A stretch of DNA of 64,000 bases from Fimbriimonas sp. (GCA_029866005.1 JARXAE010000002.1:1-64000); one strand, 5' to 3'. Shown: positions 1 through 10,630, counted from the stretch's first letter. Notes: generated by a model not told the origin, from the letters alone. A program made the numbers and translations.

Positions 1-1
1 C

Positions 2-1054
2 CCTGCTGACCACCCAACGGTGTCGAAAGAGGAGCTTGAGTACATCCGTCAAGACGGTGAGGAGGAGACCGAAAAGATGACGTACTCCACGCTTTTGGGA
101 CTTCGTCCGGTCTACGCCATCGCCCTCGCCAAGGGCCTCAGTGAGTCCCCCTGGTGGTTCTATCTCACATGGCTACCCAAGTTCTTATCCGACGAGTTTC
201 AACTCAACGCGACGTTCATGCGGATCGCAATTCCCGTCGTCTATCTCATCGCCGACTTTGGTGCGGTAGGCGGAGGATGGCTTTCCTCCCGCTTGATTCA
301 ACGGGGTTCCGAGGTTGGCAAGGCGCGTAAAACCGCCATGCTCGTATGCGCGCTCAGCGCGGTTCCGGTGATGGCGGTCGGTTCGCTGATGAAGACCAAG
401 GAGATCGTCGGAATCCCAACCGTCGCAATTGTCATCTTCCTTGTGGCAATTGCCGCATCGGCTCACCAAGGGTGGAGCTCGAACGTTTACGCTCTCATCA
501 CCGACACCGTTCCAAAATCAGGGACGGCGATGATGGTTGGAATCGCCACGGCTGCAGGTGTAACTGGGGCGTCGGTGTTCCAAGTTTTCGTTGGCAAGTC
601 AGTCGAACTGACGGGTTCCTATGCGATCTGTTTCGTCATCGCAGGGGGACTTTACTTGATCGCTTTGCTCGCTCTCCATCTCCTCTTGCCAAAGGTAGAA
701 ATGAGCCAGCCCAAGCGCCGAGTTTCCCCTCCCCTTGTTGGAGGCATCGCGGCTTCACTGGTCATTGTTCTTTTGCTCCTTCAGACCCAGCTCACCAAAC
801 CTGCGTTTCAGACTCAGGCCGACTATGAAGCCAAAGTTGCCAGCAAAGGAGGATCGTCGAAGCAAATCACCGATGCTCAAGTTGGCTGGATGCGAGCCTC
901 CTGGTTCAAAATTTCCGAACCGGGTAAGCCCGACCGTTTTGAGCTTGTAAAGTTCGATGACGCGGGGCGCCCGGTCATCGAAAAGAAGCCGATCAAGGAT
1001 CTCAAGAAGTACAAGGGACCGACGATGGAACAGTTGGCGGCGGGTACCTTTTAA
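2..1054 (+). CDS. MFS transporter, ACS (ExuT-like) family, 5' end outside window
   Basis: C-terminal half of a major facilitator transporter. The reading frame is open from base 2, so the GTG at 20 in the ORF track is probably internal. About seven hydrophobic segments are visible, with the Gly-rich, small-residue helices usual in anion:cation symporters of the hexuronate type. It lies 30 nt upstream of hutU on the same strand, which suggests uptake of histidine, urocanate or a related anion. The substrate is inferred from position only. After the last canonical helix there is an odd tail: one more hydrophobic segment (around residues 240-260 of the visible part) and about 85 polar, Lys-rich residues ending at the stop. 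ACS transporters normally end soon after helix 12. Confidence 0.85.
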   Translation, partial: PADHPTVSKEELEYIRQDGEEETEKMTYSTLLGLRPVYAIALAKGLSESPWWFYLTWLPKFLSDEFQLNATFMRIAIPVVYLIADFGAVGGGWLSSRLIQRGSEVGKARKTAMLVCALSAVPVMAVGSLMKTKEIVGIPTVAIVIFLVAIAASAHQGWSSNVYALITDTVPKSGTAMMVGIATAAGVTGASVFQVFVGKSVELTGSYAICFVIAGGLYLIALLALHLLLPKVEMSQPKRRVSPPLVGGIAASLVIVLLLLQTQLTKPAFQTQADYEAKVASKGGSSKQITDAQVGWMRASWFKISEPGKPDRFELVKFDDAGRPVIEKKPIKDLKKYKGPTMEQLAAGTF

Positions 1055-1084
1055 GCGGCTACCCAGTGGCCACTGAGGTTCGAT

Positions 1085-2773
1085 TTGTCCACAACAACGC
1101 CGTTGAGTTCCACCCGCACCGTCCGCGCACCGCGCGGCACTGAAATATCGTGCAAGAGCTGGCTGACCGAAGCTGCTTACCGAATGATCCAGAACAATCT
1201 GGACCCTGATGTCGCTGAGCGTCCGGAGGACCTTGTCGTCTACGGAGGCATCGGAAAGGCTGCCCGGAACTGGGCTTGCTTCGATGCAATTTTGTCAGCC
1301 CTCAGAGAGTTGAACGACGACGAAACACTCCTCGTCCAATCGGGCAAACCTGTTGGCGTCGTTCGCACCCACCCAGACGCTCCGCGCGTCCTGATTGCAA
1401 ATTCTAACCTCGTGCCTAAATGGGCAACCTGGGAGCATTTCAACGAGCTCGACCGCAAGGGGCTGATGATGTACGGCCAGATGACCGCCGGTTCGTGGAT
1501 CTACATCGGCACCCAGGGCATCGTTCAGGGAACTCACGAGACGTTTGTGGAACTTGGACGGCAGCACTACGGTGGCGATTGGAGTGGAAAGTGGATTCTC
1601 ACCGCGGGACTCGGCGGAATGGGTGGCGCTCAGCCTCTTGCCGCAGTCATGGCGGGTGCTCACTGCATCGTGATCGAATGTCAGGAATCGAGAATTGACT
1701 TCCGACTTCGAACGCGATACGTTGATCACAAAGCTCAGACAATCGACGAAGCACTTGCGATCATCAAGAACGCAAGCGAACCGACATCGGTTGGTCTCCT
1801 TGGCAATGCCGCCGAGCTAATGCCGCAATTCGTTGAGCTCGCAAGGAATGGTGGTCCGCGACCTCACGCAGTAACCGATCAGACGTCCGCACATGATCTT
1901 TTCAACGGCTATCTGCCCGCCGGTTGGACGGTCGAACAGTGGGAAGTCCACCGAAAAGGAAGCGAGGCGGAACGATTACTGTTGGTCAAACACGCCGCCA
2001 TGGGGTGCGCGACCCATGTCCGAGCCATGCTTGATTTCCATGAGATGGGCGTTCCGACGATCGACTACGGAAACAACATTCGTCAAGTGGCCCTTGATGA
2101 GGGTGTTGAGAACGCCTTCGACTTTCCCGGCTTCGTCCCTGCCTGTATCCGTCCGCTGTTTTGCGAAGGCAAGGGTCCCTTCCGCTGGGTTGCGCTGAGC
2201 GGTGATTCCGAAGATATCTACAAGACCGACGCAAAAATAATAGAGTTATTCCCCCAAAACGTACCTCTCCATCGCTGGCTCGACCAAGCTCGCGAGCGAA
2301 TCGCATTCCAGGGTCTCCCCGCCCGAATCTGCTGGCTCGGGCTCGGTGAGCGCCACCTCGCCGGACTCGCCCTCAATGAAATGGTTCGCACCGGAGAGCT
2401 TAAAGCCCCGATCGTCATCGGTCGAGACCACCTCGACTGCGGCTCGGTCGCAAGTCCGAACCGCGAAACGGAGGCGATGATCGACGGCTCGGATGCGGTT
2501 TCAGATTGGCCCCTGCTGAATGCGATGACCGCCGTGAGCGGTGGAGCGACATGGGTCAGCCTTCACCACGGGGGCGGAGTTGGCATGGGTTATTCCCAGC
2601 ATTCTGGGGTCGTCATCGTTGCCGACGGCTCATTTGAAGCTGACGAGCGCATCAAGCGTGTTCTTTGGAACGATCCGGCGATGGGTGTATTCAGGCATTT
2701 TGATGCCGGATACGAGATCGCCAAGGACACGGCGTCGAAACAAGGCGTCAAGATTCCAGGGGTGAACAATTGA
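1085..2773 (+). CDS. hutU: Urocanate hydratase (urocanase)
   Basis: Converts urocanate to 4-imidazolone-5-propionate, the second step of histidine degradation, in the cytoplasm. The 562-residue length matches the family (about 550-560). The N-terminal [12 protein letters not shown] region, the [10 protein letters not shown] stretch, the Gly-rich NAD-binding segment ([13 protein letters not shown]) and the C-terminal [15 protein letters not shown] stretch are all typical. The start is TTG with a TGAGG Shine-Dalgarno 8 nt upstream. The stop TGA overlaps the TTG start of hutH by 4 nt, so translation is probably coupled. Confidence 0.97.
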   Translation: MSTTTPLSSTRTVRAPRGTEISCKSWLTEAAYRMIQNNLDPDVAERPEDLVVYGGIGKAARNWACFDAILSALRELNDDETLLVQSGKPVGVVRTHPDAPRVLIANSNLVPKWATWEHFNELDRKGLMMYGQMTAGSWIYIGTQGIVQGTHETFVELGRQHYGGDWSGKWILTAGLGGMGGAQPLAAVMAGAHCIVIECQESRIDFRLRTRYVDHKAQTIDEALAIIKNASEPTSVGLLGNAAELMPQFVELARNGGPRPHAVTDQTSAHDLFNGYLPAGWTVEQWEVHRKGSEAERLLLVKHAAMGCATHVRAMLDFHEMGVPTIDYGNNIRQVALDEGVENAFDFPGFVPACIRPLFCEGKGPFRWVALSGDSEDIYKTDAKIIELFPQNVPLHRWLDQARERIAFQGLPARICWLGLGERHLAGLALNEMVRTGELKAPIVIGRDHLDCGSVASPNRETEAMIDGSDAVSDWPLLNAMTAVSGGATWVSLHHGGGVGMGYSQHSGVVIVADGSFEADERIKRVLWNDPAMGVFRHFDAGYEIAKDTASKQGVKIPGVNN

Positions 2774-4299
2774 TCCGGCCAGGCCAGCTATCGTTGGACG
2801 AACTGCGTGCGCTCGCAAATCGTTTTGAGCGTGTTGAATTAGATCCTAGCTGTTGGCCAGCAATTGATGCTTCTTCCCAAACGGTACAAGAAATCGTCAA
2901 GAAGGGCGATCCTGCTTACGGAATCAATACCGGTTTTGGCAAACTGGCCAAAGTCCAAATTCCCAACGATCAGCTTTCACAGCTCCAGCTCAATCTTGTC
3001 CGTTCGCATGCCGTTGGTGTCGGCGAGCTCCTCGACACCGACACCGTTCGACTTATCCTGGTTCTGAAAATCGCCTCTCTCGCTAGAGGATATAGTGGCG
3101 TCCGTCGCGAAGTGATCGAAGCTCTGATCAACCTGCACAATGCTGAAGTTTGGCCATGCATTCCTTGCCAGGGTTCCGTCGGCGCATCCGGCGATCTCGC
3201 CCCGCTTGCTCACCTCGTTCTCCCTTTGCTTGGCGAAGGAGAAGCCCTCTACCACGGCGAGCGGCTTCCTGCTTCCCAAGCCCTCCGCAAGGCTGGCTTA
3301 GCACCAATTTCTCTCGGCCCCAAAGAAGGTTTAGCTCTTCTGAACGGCACCCAAGTTTCCACTGCCATCGCCCTCAAAGGGTTGTTCTTAACTGAGCAAG
3401 CCTTTGCCGCCGCCGTAGTCTCGGGAGCAATGAGCGTTGACGCCGCAAAAGGATCGGATGAGCCATTCGATTCACGAATCCACGAGGTGCGTGGTCACCA
3501 AACCCAAGTCCAAGTTGCCCGACTATACCGTGAGCTTCTCCAAGGAAGTGAGATTCGAGAATCGCATCGTGATGGGGACGATCGGGTGCAAGACCCTTAC
3601 TCTCTCCGTTGCCAACCGCAAGTGATGGGTGCCTGCCTAGAGATCATCCAAAACGCCGCTCGAACCCTCACAATCGAAGCCAACGCGGTCAGTGATAACC
3701 CACTCGTTTTCTCGGACACCACCGAAGTACTTAGCGGCGGAAACTTCCATGCCGAACCCGTCGCCTTTGCTGCCGACACCCTCGCTCTCGCTTGCGCCGA
3801 AATTGGCTCGCTTGCCGAAAGGCGAATTGCCCTCCTCATTGACTCCGCAATCTCCGGTCTCCCCGCGTTCCTTGTGGCAAAGCCCGGTCTGAACAGCGGA
3901 TTTATGATCGCCCATGTCACTGCGGCGGCACTGGTCAGCGAGAACAAAACCCTCTGTCATCCTGCCAGTGTGGACTCGATTCCCACCAGTGCAAATCAGG
4001 AAGATCATGTTTCCATGGCGACCTTCGCCGCCCGAAAACTTGCCGCAATTGCCCAGAATGTCCGCCATGTGATTGCCATCGAGCTTCTTGCTTCCGCCCA
4101 AGGAATCGAATTCCATAGACCGCTAAGATCCTCAAACAGTCTTGAAAGAGTGCACTTACTCATTCGCGAGCGAGCCGCTTCATACGACGAAGACCGCTTC
4201 TTCGGTGGCGATTTTGCGGCTATCGAGAAGCTAATTCACGAGGATCACCTGACTCCTTACAGTCAAGCGATTCTTCCATCGTTCCAGGAGGGATATTGA
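2770..4299 (+). CDS. hutH: Histidine ammonia-lyase (histidase)
   Basis: Deaminates L-histidine to urocanate and ammonia. The MIO-forming Ala-Ser-Gly triad lies at residues 139-141 within [15 protein letters not shown], and the conserved YGINTGFG loop is at residue 50. The 509-residue length is normal. The start is TTG, in a 4-nt overlap with the end of hutU. The stop overlaps the TTG start of hutG. The substrate fits histidine rather than phenylalanine because of the surrounding hut genes. No HutC-type regulator is visible. Confidence 0.97.
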   Translation: MIRPGQLSLDELRALANRFERVELDPSCWPAIDASSQTVQEIVKKGDPAYGINTGFGKLAKVQIPNDQLSQLQLNLVRSHAVGVGELLDTDTVRLILVLKIASLARGYSGVRREVIEALINLHNAEVWPCIPCQGSVGASGDLAPLAHLVLPLLGEGEALYHGERLPASQALRKAGLAPISLGPKEGLALLNGTQVSTAIALKGLFLTEQAFAAAVVSGAMSVDAAKGSDEPFDSRIHEVRGHQTQVQVARLYRELLQGSEIRESHRDGDDRVQDPYSLRCQPQVMGACLEIIQNAARTLTIEANAVSDNPLVFSDTTEVLSGGNFHAEPVAFAADTLALACAEIGSLAERRIALLIDSAISGLPAFLVAKPGLNSGFMIAHVTAAALVSENKTLCHPASVDSIPTSANQEDHVSMATFAARKLAAIAQNVRHVIAIELLASAQGIEFHRPLRSSNSLERVHLLIRERAASYDEDRFFGGDFAAIEKLIHEDHLTPYSQAILPSFQEGY

Positions 4300-5195
4300 A
4301 CGTTCCTGGCTGGCATGGTCGGACTGATGAACCCGGTGAGCGGTGGCATCAGATCGTCCAGCCTTGGACCGCCGCTTCGCAAGGCGGAATTGCGTTCACC
4401 GGATTCGGATGTGATGAAGGTGTGCGGCGCAATCAGGGGCGCATCGGGGCCGCCGAGGGTCCATCAGCCCTGCGCGCGATGATGTCCAACCTGGCCACTA
4501 CACGACCTGACCTGTACGACTGCGGTGACATCACGGTCAAGAGCCAAGAGTTTGAAGTAGCCCAGCTCATTTACGCCGATAAGATCGCTCGAAGCATCGA
4601 TGCGGGAAGCCTTGCAATCGGTCTGGGTGGCGGACATGAGATCGCCTATGGCTCTTACATGGGGCTTATCAAGTCGGAGCGAACGAGCAAAGACGACAGA
4701 ATTGGCATCCTCAACCTTGATGCGCATTTCGATCTTCGCGCCGGCGAGCCATCCTCGGGAACCCCCTTTGCCCAGGCTCTCGAACTAGGAGGGGGCAACA
4801 CCCGATACCTCGCCGTCGGAATCAGTGAGGCCGCCAACGGCCAGTCACTCTTTGAGCGAGCCGACGCTCTAGGCGCCCAATACGTTCTCGACCACGAACT
4901 CACGCAAGTACCGACCGAACAGATTCAAAAATCCTTCGATCAGGTTGATCACTTGTACGTTTCCCTGGATCTGGATGTCCTTCCTGCAAGTATCGCCCCT
5001 GGAGTCTCGGCCCCTGCTGCCCGAGGCGTCTCCTTAGAAGCAGTCTCCCAGATTCTCCAACTCGCCGCCGCCAGCGGGAAATTGCGCCTTTTCGACGTCG
5101 CCGAGTTGAACCCTCGTTTTGATCTCGACAATCGCACGGCTCGCACCGCAGCACGCCTTATCTGGGAAGTTGTCAAAGCCTGGAAGTCGTCATGA
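4296..5195 (+). CDS. hutG: Formimidoylglutamase (arginase/ureohydrolase family)
   Basis: Hydrolyses N-formimidoyl-L-glutamate to glutamate and formamide, ending the pathway. The binuclear manganese ligands of the ureohydrolase family are visible: GGGHE (residues about 110-115), NLDAHFDLR (about 145), and SLDLDVLP (about 223) followed by the [11 protein letters not shown] loop. The start is TTG, overlapping the hutH stop by 4 nt, with a strong AGGAGGG Shine-Dalgarno inside the end of hutH. An agmatinase or arginase is possible by fold, but the operon makes HutG much the best call. Confidence 0.95.
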   Translation: MNVPGWHGRTDEPGERWHQIVQPWTAASQGGIAFTGFGCDEGVRRNQGRIGAAEGPSALRAMMSNLATTRPDLYDCGDITVKSQEFEVAQLIYADKIARSIDAGSLAIGLGGGHEIAYGSYMGLIKSERTSKDDRIGILNLDAHFDLRAGEPSSGTPFAQALELGGGNTRYLAVGISEAANGQSLFERADALGAQYVLDHELTQVPTEQIQKSFDQVDHLYVSLDLDVLPASIAPGVSAPAARGVSLEAVSQILQLAAASGKLRLFDVAELNPRFDLDNRTARTAARLIWEVVKAWKSS

Positions 5196-6361
5196 GTTTC
5201 GACCTGCTGATCGAGAATGTGAACATTGCCACGATGGTCGGCGATGACTACGGAGTCCTTGCTCATTACGATATCGGGGTCACCGGTGGTCGAATCATCC
5301 ACCTCGCTCCAACCTCAAAACCCACTCCGACCCGAACTTGGCTCACTCCTGGTCTCATCGACTGCCACACTCACCTCGTCTATGCTGGGAACCGCGCAAA
5401 CGAGTTTGAAGCAAGACTCAACGGCAAAACTTACCAAGAAATTTCCGCTGCTGGCGGCGGCATCCTGAGCACTGTGGCTGCAACTCGAGCAGCAAGCGAA
5501 GATGCACTTCTCGAATCGGCTCAGAATCGCCTTGCCCAACTTTGCCGAGAAGGCGTCACAACCGTCGAAGTCAAATCTGGATATGGCCTTGACTTTGAGA
5601 CCGAATCGAAGATGCTCCGAGTCGCGGCAGAGCTGAAAGGGGCAAAGATCTGTCGTACGCTACTTGCAGCGCATGCCGTCCCTTCTGAGTTCAGTGGTGA
5701 CAAGGAAGGCTACGTGGCATACGTAGCAAACAAGATGATTCCCGCTCTTGCCTCGGAGTGTGATGCAGTTGACGCCTTCTGTGAAGGCATCGCATTTTCC
5801 CCGACTCAGACCCAACTCATCTTCGACGCTGCCAAAAAGTTTGGTCTGCCCGTTAAGCTTCACGCAGACCAACTTTCCGATCTGGGCGGAGCAGGGCTAG
5901 CCGCTGATAATCATGCGCTGTCGGCGGATCACGTCGAATTCACATCTGAAGAGTCCGTCCAAAGGATGAAACAGAGCGGAACCGTTGCCGTTCTGCTCCC
6001 CGGAGCGTTTTACTACCTGCGTGAGACCCAAAAGCCGCCGATCGATTATTTCCGAAAATGTGGAATTCCGATGGCCGTTGCGACGGATCACAACCCCGGC
6101 ACCAGCCCGTGCTTGTCGCTTCTCCTCTGTATGAACATGGCCTGCGTCCTGTTTGGTCTGACGCCGCTCGAGGCACTGCAGGGAGTGACTAAAAACGCCG
6201 CCAAAGCACTAGGGCTAGAGGTTGAAATTGGCACCGTTGACCTCGGCAAGCGAGCCGATTTCGCGCTCTACGAAATCAATCACCCTCGCGATCTTGCCTC
6301 GAAACTTGGTACAAACCCCTGCGTGGGACGCTATATCGGGGGCGTCAGGCAGCCTGATTGA
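5192..6361 (+). CDS. hutI: Imidazolonepropionase
   Basis: Amidohydrolase-fold enzyme that opens the ring of 4-imidazolone-5-propionate to give formimidoylglutamate. The metal-binding HTH motif (IDCHTHLVYAG, about residues 57-67), the KSGYGLD motif, the HADQLS motif and the late ATDHNPGTSP motif are typical of HutI. The 389-residue length is slightly below the usual 400-410. The ATG overlaps the hutG stop in an ATGA junction. The last 17 bases overlap the 3' end of the convergent idi gene. Confidence 0.96.
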   Translation: MSFDLLIENVNIATMVGDDYGVLAHYDIGVTGGRIIHLAPTSKPTPTRTWLTPGLIDCHTHLVYAGNRANEFEARLNGKTYQEISAAGGGILSTVAATRAASEDALLESAQNRLAQLCREGVTTVEVKSGYGLDFETESKMLRVAAELKGAKICRTLLAAHAVPSEFSGDKEGYVAYVANKMIPALASECDAVDAFCEGIAFSPTQTQLIFDAAKKFGLPVKLHADQLSDLGGAGLAADNHALSADHVEFTSEESVQRMKQSGTVAVLLPGAFYYLRETQKPPIDYFRKCGIPMAVATDHNPGTSPCLSLLLCMNMACVLFGLTPLEALQGVTKNAAKALGLEVEIGTVDLGKRADFALYEINHPRDLASKLGTNPCVGRYIGGVRQPD

Positions 6362-6872
6362 TTTCTTCAAACTTGCCCAAAATTAAGCCGAGCCAAGGCG
6401 CAAACTGCTCCGGGAACGCGCTCATCTCTTCTTGCAATTGCCCGAGTGAGATCCATCTGATCGCCGAGACCTCACTCTCAGCAAAAGGCACCTTTGCATC
6501 CCATCTTCCAACAAACACATGGTCATGCTCTTTCTCGGCCAACCCACTCTCGGGGTCGGAGGCACTATATCGGAACACTCCAAGCTCCCTCAGCTGAAGC
6601 ACGATACCTAACTCTCGTTCCGTCGTTCGTGTTGCTGCGGAAATCGTTGCCTCACCCGGCCAAGGGTGGGAACAACAGCTGTTTGCCCACTTACCCGCAA
6701 AATGGTACTTTTCGAACGAACGTTGCTGGATCAGTAGTTCTCCAATGGGGTTAAAGATAAACACCGAAACTGCCCGGTGCCAAGTGCCACCGTTGCGATG
6801 AGCTGCCAACTTGCCTATCGAGCCAATCGTCTCGCCGCGCTCGTTCACCACCTGCAAAAGTTCGTCAACCAT
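6345..6872 (-). CDS. idi: Isopentenyl-diphosphate delta-isomerase, type I-like Nudix protein
   Basis: Nudix-fold protein of 175 residues. The early VNERGETIG segment, HRAVSVFIFN, the QQRSFEKYHFAGKWANSCCSHP stretch and a Nudix-box-like GEATISAATRTTERELGI follow the type I IPP isomerase pattern. These include the conserved Cys in the NSCCSHP motif and the EKEHDHVF segment. It interconverts IPP and DMAPP to supply the carotenoid genes next to it. It is the last gene of the minus-strand cluster, overlapping the crtB stop region by 8 nt. Its own 3' end overlaps hutI convergently. Confidence 0.88.
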   Translation of the reverse strand: MVDELLQVVNERGETIGSIGKLAAHRNGGTWHRAVSVFIFNPIGELLIQQRSFEKYHFAGKWANSCCSHPWPGEATISAATRTTERELGIVLQLRELGVFRYSASDPESGLAEKEHDHVFVGRWDAKVPFAESEVSAIRWISLGQLQEEMSAFPEQFAPWLGLILGKFEEINQAA

Positions 6873-7761
6873 GAGTCACCAAGTGAGTCAAAACGCGTTC
6901 ATCATCCGCGACGACTCGCGCAGCACAAAGAAGCTTCTGACGTCGTGACGTACGAGCTCGCTTTGTAAACACATCGTAACCGTTCGCCTCAATCCGCCCA
7001 AGAATATCCGAGTAGAGAATCCGAGCGACCAAAACCGCCTTTCTCATTCGTCGAGGGAGTCGATAGGTTCCGGCGTCAGAAAATCTATATAGTTCGCGCG
7101 TTCGTTCAATCTCAAACTTCAGCAGTGCCTCGATTTCTGGCGTGACAACCCCCGCCTCAAGTGCTGCATGTGTAACCCCGAATCGCGCAAGGTCTTCCTG
7201 AGGCAAGTACACCCGCCGACGATCCCGTAAGTCCTCTCCGACATCACGCAGAAAGTTGGTCATCTGCATCGCCTCGCCCAGTGCCTTTGCCCGGGCAAGT
7301 GTGTCCTCGTCGGTCGGGGCATCCATGGCATAGCACATCATCACCCCAACGGCACTCGCCGACCCGCGCATGTAGTCACAGAGATCCGCATAGGTTGGAT
7401 ACTCTGCCTGGTCGATATCTTGGATCATCGCATCAATGAAGAAGTGTGCTTCCTCAACCGGAATCTTGCATTCGCGAACGGTATCACAGAACGCTCGCAT
7501 CGCCCAGTGGCTTGGACATTCCCCAGCTAAACCCAACACCAACTGCTGTCGCCAATCTTCGAGATTGGCTCTTTGCTCCTGAGGCGAAAGCTCTCCTGGG
7601 TTATCTACCCACTCATCGGCGATCCGTACGAAGCCATAGATGGCGTGAACATGCCGCCTGATTCGGGCCGGAAAGCGCAGTGTGGCGTAATAGTAGGTCG
7701 TCCCGAATTTCTTATGGACCTGACGGCAAAGCTCGATATCTGCAGGGCTGGCAAAGCTCAT
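6865..7761 (-). CDS. crtB: Phytoene synthase family protein
   Basis: Head-to-head prenyl synthase that joins two geranylgeranyl diphosphates into phytoene. The first Asp-rich motif (DEWVDNP, residues about 48-54) and the second one in NFLRDVGEDLRDRR (about 165-178) are present, as is the YYYATLRFP entry segment. The 298-residue length is typical. It lies between idi and the PlsC-like gene with 4-8 nt overlaps, so it is translationally coupled. A squalene or dehydrosqualene synthase activity cannot be excluded from sequence alone, but the neighbouring crtI and cruF favour phytoene. Confidence 0.92.
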   Translation of the reverse strand: MSFASPADIELCRQVHKKFGTTYYYATLRFPARIRRHVHAIYGFVRIADEWVDNPGELSPQEQRANLEDWRQQLVLGLAGECPSHWAMRAFCDTVRECKIPVEEAHFFIDAMIQDIDQAEYPTYADLCDYMRGSASAVGVMMCYAMDAPTDEDTLARAKALGEAMQMTNFLRDVGEDLRDRRRVYLPQEDLARFGVTHAALEAGVVTPEIEALLKFEIERTRELYRFSDAGTYRLPRRMRKAVLVARILYSDILGRIEANGYDVFTKRARTSRRQKLLCAARVVADDERVLTHLVTHG

Positions 7762-8429
7762 TTCTTTGCAAACCTCTTCATGCTCATCCGCTCGTTCACG
7801 TCGCCTGTCCCTCGAGCAAGAATCGGAAATTCTTCGTTGTTGCCCACCCGCTCTCTCAGTTTGACTAGCTCACTCTCCAGTCGAGACTGGCAATCGTCAA
7901 TTGACGAAAAAGCGTGCGAGGTGCCTAGGCTCACCCAAGCCTCCGGTCTCTCATGGATCGAGTGCTCATAGTAGATCGCTGTCGGAACCAGGGTAACCCC
8001 TTTCACTTTCTCAGCGACGAGCTGAAGTGCCTTCCCGAGTGGCCAAATCGTTGGCGGACGATGCAAGACCCCTTCCGCAAACAGCATGAGAGAGAACTTC
8101 TCGGAATTCATCAGTCGGATTGTCTTCCGAATCGTCGTCGCACGTCCGGTGGTGTCACCGGCGGCGTAGCGCATTCCACCCACTCTCGCAAACAGTGGGA
8201 ACGCATCGAACTCTTCGATCCAGTCGAGTGCTTTGAGTTTGAGCCTCTCGACAACGTGGAACAGTATGTAGCCATCCAACCATCCGTGGTGATTGCAGTA
8301 AAAGATGACTGGAGCGGTCAGAGGCTCCTGTGGAGAAGACCAGTAGAGATTTCGTAGGCGCGAACGGGTAGAGCGGCGAATCATGCCACCAACCAGCCAG
8401 CCTATAAACCCCTCGGTCTGCGTGCTCAC
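7758..8429 (-). CDS. PlsC-like 1-acyl-glycerol-phosphate acyltransferase domain protein
   Basis: The NHHGWLD segment (residues about 46-52) is the catalytic NH(X4)D box of glycerolipid acyltransferases. LFAEGVLHRPP is the later FPEG-like box, here with Ala for Pro. At 223 residues it has no N-terminal membrane helix beyond a short hydrophobic start. Its position between crtI and crtB, overlapping both by 4 nt, makes acylation of a carotenoid glycoside a reasonable inference. A general phospholipid role is the alternative. Confidence 0.85.
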   Translation of the reverse strand: MSTQTEGFIGWLVGGMIRRSTRSRLRNLYWSSPQEPLTAPVIFYCNHHGWLDGYILFHVVERLKLKALDWIEEFDAFPLFARVGGMRYAAGDTTGRATTIRKTIRLMNSEKFSLMLFAEGVLHRPPTIWPLGKALQLVAEKVKGVTLVPTAIYYEHSIHERPEAWVSLGTSHAFSSIDDCQSRLESELVKLRERVGNNEEFPILARGTGDVNERMSMKRFAKK

Positions 8430-9877
8430 CCCGCGATGACTCCTTCATGAATCAGGCGCTCCTCAATGAGCTCAGCCGAAATCAAAACCATCGGCAGCCC
8501 ATTTCCAGGAACAGTGCTCGCACCGACGAAGTAGAGATCCGGGTTCGCTTTGCTTCGATTTTGCGGGCGCATGAAAGCACTTTGGAAGAGATCATGACTG
8601 ATTCCAAACGCCGCCCCACGCTCAAGGTTCAGTTCACTCTTCCACTCGTTCGGTCCCCGTCGCTTAATTTCACGAATTTTGCAGCGATCAAATCCACCCT
8701 CTTTGGTAAGACGGTCGAAAACGGTTCCTTCCAATTGGTCAATCATGGACGCGTCCATTGGGAAGTCGAGGTTTGGGCAAGGAACCAATACGAACAAATT
8801 AATCCTTCCTTCAGGTGCCGCATCCGGGTCGCTTCGCTTAGAAATGCAGACATAAAAGGCAGGATCTGTTGGCACCTTGAGATCGTGGAAAATCGAATCC
8901 AAGTTGCCGTCAAAGTCGGCTCCGAACACCACGTTGTGGTGTTCAAATCCTTCAAGATCACCTTCGTAGTCGATGTACATCAGGTGCGCTGAGCAAGAGT
9001 AACGCAGGTTGCGTTTTGAAGGCGCTGCCGAGAGTTCGCGCTGGGCGTAAGGCATATCCGCATTTGCGACAACGATGTCTGCCTCGATGACTTCGCCACC
9101 AACCAGGTGAACTCGCTTGCCCTCAATCCGATCAACGGGACAATTCAGACGGATTTGGACTCCTTTCTCATGGGCAATCTCTGCCATCGTATCCGAAATC
9201 GACCCCAGACCACCCTCTGGGTAAAAGATTCCTTCGCCGTACTCCATGTATGCCAAAGTCGCGTAGACCCAAGGGGCATCGTTTGGCGAGAGTCCCAGAT
9301 ACATTGTCTGGAAACTGAAGATCATCTGCAAGCGTTTGTCATCAAACCTTTGCTTGACCCGCTTCGCCAGGTTTCCTAGCATGTTGTGCTGAAGTACTCG
9401 CCGTAGCTGAGACGGACTAGCAAAATCCCAAATCGAACGGTAGTTCTTGCGAACAAAATTCGGGATCGACTCCTCGTAAAGATCTTTCAGCTCGGCCAAG
9501 AATCCTGGGTACTTGGCGGCCTCCTTGTCTCCGCTCATTTCTCGAATACGCTCGGTCATTACCGGAACATTCGTCGTTCCATCAAAGCGCGTTCCGTCAG
9601 CGAAAAATACTCGGTAGCTGGGGTCGCAAAGCTTATTTGGAACTCGAACATCGAAATCCTCGCCAATATCTTTGAAGAGCTTCTTGAACGGATCCATCAT
9701 CATCAACAGGGTTGGACCGCCGTCAAAACGGCACTCGCCAACCTGTTCGCGGCGATTTCGTCCACCGACTGCGTCAGTCTTCTCGAGCACCGTCACGCGA
9801 TGGCCCCGATGCGCCAAACGCATCGCAACGCCAAGGCCACCCACACCGGCGCCCACTACAACAAAGTGCTTTGACAT
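8426..9877 (-). CDS. crtI: CrtI-type phytoene desaturase
   Basis: FAD-dependent carotene desaturase of 483 residues. The N-terminal dinucleotide-binding motif GAGVGGLGVAMRLAHRG is followed by the carotenoid-oxidase signature VGGRNRR. The C-terminal FVGASTVPGNGLPMVLISAEL matches the bacterial phytoene desaturase signature. It is expected to introduce double bonds into phytoene at the membrane to give lycopene or a related product. It sits 45 nt downstream of cruF in the same direction. A CrtN-type or ketolase-type homologue is less likely given crtB and cruF beside it. Confidence 0.92.
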   Translation of the reverse strand: MSKHFVVVGAGVGGLGVAMRLAHRGHRVTVLEKTDAVGGRNRREQVGECRFDGGPTLLMMMDPFKKLFKDIGEDFDVRVPNKLCDPSYRVFFADGTRFDGTTNVPVMTERIREMSGDKEAAKYPGFLAELKDLYEESIPNFVRKNYRSIWDFASPSQLRRVLQHNMLGNLAKRVKQRFDDKRLQMIFSFQTMYLGLSPNDAPWVYATLAYMEYGEGIFYPEGGLGSISDTMAEIAHEKGVQIRLNCPVDRIEGKRVHLVGGEVIEADIVVANADMPYAQRELSAAPSKRNLRYSCSAHLMYIDYEGDLEGFEHHNVVFGADFDGNLDSIFHDLKVPTDPAFYVCISKRSDPDAAPEGRINLFVLVPCPNLDFPMDASMIDQLEGTVFDRLTKEGGFDRCKIREIKRRGPNEWKSELNLERGAAFGISHDLFQSAFMRPQNRSKANPDLYFVGASTVPGNGLPMVLISAELIEERLIHEGVIAG

Positions 9878-9922
9878 ATCAGCGTTCTACGGATGCCCTC
9901 GTAAATCATTCGCTCCCATGAA

Positions 9923-10630
9923 TCATTTGCTCTCGAGGTTCGATTTTTGGGGTAGCCCAAGCCAAACCGCAAATGCAGCTAGGGCAACCCATGCCGGATC
10001 AAATCTACTCAAAAACCCATTCCAAGCCACGAACCCACAGAATAATGGCAACACGATTCCACTCCGCTGCTCTGCCGCTTGAACATGGCGGAACCCAAGT
10101 ACGGCGATTCCGCCAACCGCCATCCAACCGAATGCATTCCAAATCGGAGCTCCGTAAATCGGACCTGAGGGTAGCCACCTCCAGTACCCAAAAACGTCCG
10201 TCATTGCACGCTCCATCGGGATATCAATCGCAGTTGCCAGGATCGCCGTCCCAACAAGTAACCGCCACCCTTGCCAGTATCGAGACACAAACAAATAGCT
10301 TCCGCCCACCATCATCAGCCAGGCGAGAGGAAGCAATAGCGGGAACCGATGCCCAACCCCGAGCGACACCGTCGGCACCCAGCGGTCTGTATACTCATAT
10401 CGACCAAACGGAAATCCGGTGAACAGCCCCACGATCTCCCCGACTGCGCCGACGACCAAAACCCAGCAAACAGCTCGCCAAGACCGTATGGACAACGCCA
10501 CCGAACTCGCCCCACTGAGCATGATGACCGCGCTCATAATTGGGGCAATCGGCCCCGGGTCTGCCTTCAAAAACTTCTGGGCAGCCACTCCGCAGCAGGA
10601 AAACAGGATCGAAGCGATGTACAGCTTCAC
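9923..10630 (-). CDS. cruF: CruF-type carotenoid 1,2-hydratase (DUF422 membrane protein)
   Basis: Integral membrane protein with about seven hydrophobic helices and the family segment TGFPFGRYEYTDRW. CruF adds water to the end of an acyclic carotenoid psi-end to give the 1-hydroxy group. The ORF track starts it at a TTG at 10660. I prefer the GTG at 10630 (235 aa), because a GGGGGAGA Shine-Dalgarno lies just before it and the first membrane helix begins there. A TAGAAT hexamer next to the TTG would serve as the -10 of this shorter form. It is divergent from cruG. Confidence 0.85.
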   Translation of the reverse strand: MKLYIASILFSCCGVAAQKFLKADPGPIAPIMSAVIMLSGASSVALSIRSWRAVCWVLVVGAVGEIVGLFTGFPFGRYEYTDRWVPTVSLGVGHRFPLLLPLAWLMMVGGSYLFVSRYWQGWRLLVGTAILATAIDIPMERAMTDVFGYWRWLPSGPIYGAPIWNAFGWMAVGGIAVLGFRHVQAAEQRSGIVLPLFCGFVAWNGFLSRFDPAWVALAAFAVWLGLPQKSNLESK

